Positions 4,758 to 6,909 of a stretch of 6,909 bases of DNA are shown in pieces (the stretch's first letter is position 1; each line of letters starts with the position of its first letter). The notes under the pieces are model-generated. The model had not been told where the DNA came from, searched no databases, and worked only from the letters and a program-made list of their open reading frames with translations. This DNA comes from an uncultured Desulfobacterium sp. (GTDB taxonomy: Bacteria > Desulfobacterota > Desulfobacteria > Desulfobacterales > Desulfobacteraceae), in assembly GCA_937124525.1 (NCBI GenBank), contig CAKZLA010000568.1, forward strand, positions 1 to 6,909, given 5' to 3'. Made by a program: the position numbers and the translations under genes.

Positions 4758-5552
4758 TTAAAAAACAGACCAGATCATGCGCATTGCCACAACGTAAAGC
4801 AACAATGCAAAAATTCTTTTAAGCTTGTCCACGGGAAGGGTGTGAGCAAGCTTTGCCCCCAGTGGGGCCGTGCAAACACTGGCTGCCACAATTCCTGCAA
4901 GTGCCGTGCCCTGGATGTATCCCAGACTGTAAGGGGGCAGATCCGCCACCCCCCATCCATTGACCAGATATCCCATTGTACCTGCCACGGCAATGGGAAA
5001 CCCAATGGCAGCGGAGGTGCCAATGGCATTGCGCATGGCAGTGTTGTGCCACACCAGAAAAGGAACGGACAAGGTGCCGCCACCAATGCCCACCAGGCTA
5101 GAAAAAATCCCAATAACCCCACCGGCACCGAACATACCCGGAGCCCCGGGGATCTCCCGGTTAGACTTGGGCTTGATTCCAAGAAGCATCTGGGTTCCTA
5201 CATAGAGAAGAAACACACCGAAAAAACCCTTTAAAAAATTGGTACTGAGCTGGGAAGCGATCCAGGCCCCCACAAAGGTGCCCACCAGAATTCCCGGGGT
5301 TATTTTAAGTACCACCGGCCAGACAACGCCTCCCCTTTTATGATGGGACCGAACACTTGAAAGGGAGGTAAACAAGATACTGGCCAGGGAGGTGCCCAGG
5401 GCCAGGTGAAGAATGTGGTCATGGACAAAGCCTTGGCCTGTGAACACAAAGGTGAGCATGGGCACAATGACAAGCCCCCCACCAATACCCAAAAGGCCAG
5501 CCAGCACGCCAGCAACAGCCCCCAGGGCAAGATAAAGAAAAATCAGTGACAT
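4758..5552 (-). CDS. TauE/SafE-family membrane exporter (sulfite/organosulfur anion permease)
   Basis: A 264-residue polytopic inner-membrane protein of the TauE/SafE (formerly DUF81) family, with about eight hydrophobic segments. The family's internal duplication is clear: LLGIGGGLVIVPML (20-33) opens the first half and LVGIGGGTLSVPFL (153-166) the second. Family members are linked to export of sulfite, sulfoacetate, taurine-derived or other small anions; the substrate here is unknown, though sulfite or a related sulfur anion would suit a sulfate reducer (inference). ATG 5550-5552 is chosen because GGAGA (5560-5564) lies 7 nt upstream; an in-frame TTG at 5576 would add eight polar residues and has no ribosome-binding site. 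It sits between the hydroxyacid dehydrogenase, 155 bp upstream, and the flavodoxin, 34 bp downstream. The palindromes at 5566-5598 may control it. Confidence 0.88.
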   Translation of the reverse strand: MSLIFLYLALGAVAGVLAGLLGIGGGLVIVPMLTFVFTGQGFVHDHILHLALGTSLASILFTSLSSVRSHHKRGGVVWPVVLKITPGILVGTFVGAWIASQLSTNFLKGFFGVFLLYVGTQMLLGIKPKSNREIPGAPGMFGAGGVIGIFSSLVGIGGGTLSVPFLVWHNTAMRNAIGTSAAIGFPIAVAGTMGYLVNGWGVADLPPYSLGYIQGTALAGIVAASVCTAPLGAKLAHTLPVDKLKRIFALLLYVVAMRMIWSVF

Positions 5553-5559
5553 CAAACCG

Positions 5560-5564
5560 TCTCC
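5560..5564 (-). promoter_or_regulatory. Ribosome-binding site that fixes the exporter start
   Basis: GGAGA on the minus strand lies 7 nt before ATG 5550-5552. It supports this start over the upstream in-frame TTG at 5576, and it abuts the palindrome at 5566-5582. Confidence 0.6.
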
Positions 5565-5565
5565 A

Positions 5566-5582
5566 GGGCAATTCAATTGCCC
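5566..5582. promoter_or_regulatory. 17-bp perfect palindrome upstream of the exporter, candidate operator
   Basis: GGGCAATT-C-AATTGCCC has perfect 8-bp arms and a single central base. With a one-base centre it is better suited to a dimeric repressor than to an RNA hairpin. It begins 14 bp upstream of the exporter ATG, just before the ribosome-binding site, where a bound protein would block transcription. I cannot name the regulator. Confidence 0.4.
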
Positions 5583-5584
5583 AT

Positions 5585-5598
5585 ATCATAATTATGAT
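5585..5598. promoter_or_regulatory. 14-bp palindrome adjoining the first, overlapping a -10-like hexamer
   Basis: ATCATAATTATGAT is a perfect palindrome two bases from the one at 5566-5582. Read on the minus strand it contains TATGAT, close to a -10 hexamer, but I see no convincing -35 at 17 nt. It may be a second operator half or a promoter element of the exporter gene. Confidence 0.3.
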
Positions 5599-5689
5599 GG
5601 CCCATGGTGACTGCCCCCATGCATGAACATTCAAAAATTCAAATGATACATGACGGGTATCCAGGCATACAACATGGGCCAGATTGGCA

Positions 5690-5705
5690 ACTCAAAGAAT
5701 TGAGT
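5690..5705. other. Short stem-loop just after the hydroxyacid dehydrogenase stop
   Basis: ACTCAA (5690-5695) and TTGAGT (5700-5705) pair around an AGAA/TTCT loop, two bases past the stop codon on the minus strand. There is no following T-tract, so it may protect the 3' end or be chance rather than terminate transcription. Confidence 0.2.
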
Positions 5706-5707
5706 CG

Positions 5708-6862
5708 TTAATAAAGAATATTCCTGTCAATGTCGGCCACACAGTTCTGGCCGGTCATAAACATGGCTTTTTTAAATATTTTTTTCACATGCTCCATGTG
5801 GAGCCGGACCCCAAGGGTACCTCCTCCCACGGCGGCCCGGATGGCATCCCGGCCCAACAGCACGGCATCGGCACCCAGGGCGATCATTTTCAAGACATCA
5901 TATCCGGTTCTAACACCCCCATCCACGGTGATAAACACCTTGCCCTTGAGACGATCCGCAATGTCGGGTAACACCTCTGCGGTACCGGGTGTGGCATCCA
6001 GTACCCTGCCGCCATGGTTGGAAACCGCCACCACCCTTGCCCCTGCTTCGGCACAGGCTTCTGCATCTTCCACGGCCATGATGCCCTTGGTGATAAAGGA
6101 CAAAGAGGTGAATTCCACCAATTCCCTGATATCCTTCATGCTCTTTCGGAACACCGGCTGGTTATTCCGGGCCATGATGGTGGAACCACAGCCGTCCAGA
6201 TCCAGGCCCACGGCAGGACAGCCTGCGTCTTCGGCCATGTGGATCAATTTTTTTAAAACATCCTGGGCCCTTGGTTTAAAAATGGGAATTCCCTGGCCCT
6301 TTTCTTCCTTGAGCACCTGTAGTGCAGGATTATTTTCCGGTGTGTAAAACCAGGTATCCCCCCGCCAGCCAATGGTACCGGCTTCACGACATCCATTGAC
6401 AATGGCCCGGCAGAAATCCTTTTCCGGCATGGCATCATTATACTTTTCAATGCCTGCGGTGGAGGCCCCCATCACTGGAAAATCCAAATCCATGCCCAGA
6501 AACTGAATGGAAGAATCGGGCTCCACATGCTCCCCCACCACCCTCATTTTAAGGCGCAGATTCATAAGGGCCTGGGCATTGTTCCGAAAGGATGAACCCT
6601 GCCCTGCCCCGCCAAACCCAATGGGTTTGCCATAGGCCTCTTTTTGACAGACTTTATCAAAATTACCATCACAGGCAGGATAGGCGGCGCACAGTCCCTT
6701 GAGCCGTTTTCTGGCCTGATCCCTCACATCTTCCGGGGTTGCAGGAATTCCCGCATCAACATCCAGGATCAATTTTCCAGCTGCCATGCAGGTGGTGCAG
6801 TGATCCGGGGCATTTTCCTGCTCAACTTGAGTGTGACACATTGTGCAATACCATTTTGCCAT
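5708..6862 (-). CDS. FMN-dependent alpha-hydroxyacid dehydrogenase with N-terminal rubredoxin-like domain
   Basis: A 384-residue fusion. Residues 1-34 form a rubredoxin-like metal site, C6-x2-C9-x12-C22-x2-C25, the same spacing as the rubredoxin domain of rubrerythrin. A linker with three more cysteines (C58, C64, C72) leads into an FMN-binding TIM-barrel of the lactate/glycolate oxidase family. Its signatures are FITKGIM (Lys259, FMN-stabilising), SNHGGRVLD (281-289; catalytic His283 and substrate-binding Arg286), VDGGVRTG (313-320) and the phosphate-binding LLGRD (335-339). The barrel most resembles the anaerobe-type enzymes of Clostridia with a cysteine-rich N-terminal segment. It should oxidise an L-2-hydroxyacid to the 2-oxoacid in the cytoplasm, passing electrons perhaps through the rubredoxin-like site; substrate and acceptor are unproven. 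AAGGAG (6870-6875) lies 7 nt before the ATG. It is the first gene of its strand run. Confidence 0.87.
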   Translation of the reverse strand: MAKWYCTMCHTQVEQENAPDHCTTCMAAGKLILDVDAGIPATPEDVRDQARKRLKGLCAAYPACDGNFDKVCQKEAYGKPIGFGGAGQGSSFRNNAQALMNLRLKMRVVGEHVEPDSSIQFLGMDLDFPVMGASTAGIEKYNDAMPEKDFCRAIVNGCREAGTIGWRGDTWFYTPENNPALQVLKEEKGQGIPIFKPRAQDVLKKLIHMAEDAGCPAVGLDLDGCGSTIMARNNQPVFRKSMKDIRELVEFTSLSFITKGIMAVEDAEACAEAGARVVAVSNHGGRVLDATPGTAEVLPDIADRLKGKVFITVDGGVRTGYDVLKMIALGADAVLLGRDAIRAAVGGGTLGVRLHMEHVKKIFKKAMFMTGQNCVADIDRNILY

Positions 6863-6885
6863 ATTTCAACTCCTTCTTTATCTTT

Positions 6886-6891
6886 TTTATA
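6886..6891 (-). promoter_or_regulatory. Candidate -10 hexamer for the hydroxyacid dehydrogenase
   Basis: TATAAA on the minus strand, 23 nt upstream of the start codon and 10 nt upstream of the ribosome-binding site. The matching -35 would lie at the very edge of the window or outside it, so the promoter cannot be confirmed. Confidence 0.2.
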
Positions 6892-6909
6892 TGAAATTCA
6901 GCCTAAACA

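Noticed and set aside
5730..6347. A 205-codon open frame on the plus strand opposite the hydroxyacid dehydrogenase
   Set aside because: Its translation is low-complexity (Ser/Ala/Pro-rich) with no family resemblance, and it lies wholly inside a well-supported gene on the other strand.

Overview
The window looks like chromosomal DNA of a strictly anaerobic, probably sulfate-reducing Desulfobacterota (Desulfobacteraceae-like) bacterium. The evidence is indirect: a rubredoxin gene directly followed by a rubredoxin:oxygen oxidoreductase-type flavodiiron protein, a rubrerythrin-like diiron protein behind them, a rubredoxin-domain fused alpha-hydroxyacid dehydrogenase, a TauE/SafE-type anion exporter and a DUF3047 protein. 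No rRNA, tRNA or CRISPR is present, so the taxonomic call is an inference.

Layout. Positions 1-333 hold no gene. They contain small hairpins and, at 109-211, a 103-bp element with imperfect terminal inverted repeats flanked by perfect 7-bp direct repeats, which is the signature of a MITE-like non-autonomous transposon. From about 2.3 kb leftwards on the minus strand runs an oxygen-defence cluster: rubredoxin (2142-2300), flavodiiron protein (936-2129) and a diiron ferritin-like protein (334-807). The first two are tightly linked, with the ribosome-binding site of the second overlapping the stop codon of the first. The third lies 128 bp downstream and may have its own promoter. Positions 2301-2927 hold no gene that I can see. 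They carry a perfect 19-bp palindrome of Fur/PerR-like geometry (2393-2411), further inverted repeats and weak promoter candidates. A lone plus-strand gene for an exported DUF3047 protein follows (2928-3674).

The right half is again minus-strand: an FMN-dependent alpha-hydroxyacid dehydrogenase with an N-terminal rubredoxin-like zinc-ribbon/iron domain (5708-6862), a TauE/SafE membrane exporter (4758-5552), a short flavodoxin (4289-4723), and the C-terminal half of an aminoglycoside-phosphotransferase-like kinase (3794-4282) that has lost its N-lobe. Two adjacent palindromes (5566-5582 and 5585-5598) lie just upstream of the exporter start.

How the genes may work together. Rubredoxin passes electrons to the flavodiiron protein, which reduces O2 to water (or NO to N2O), and the ferritin-like protein probably handles peroxide or iron. 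The rubredoxin-like domain on the hydroxyacid dehydrogenase and the nearby flavodoxin suggest, as inference only, that 2-hydroxyacid oxidation could feed the same one-electron carrier pool. The main points for a second look are the MITE, the C-x-C variant of the rubredoxin metal site, the palindromic operator candidates, the domain fusion and the decapitated kinase gene.
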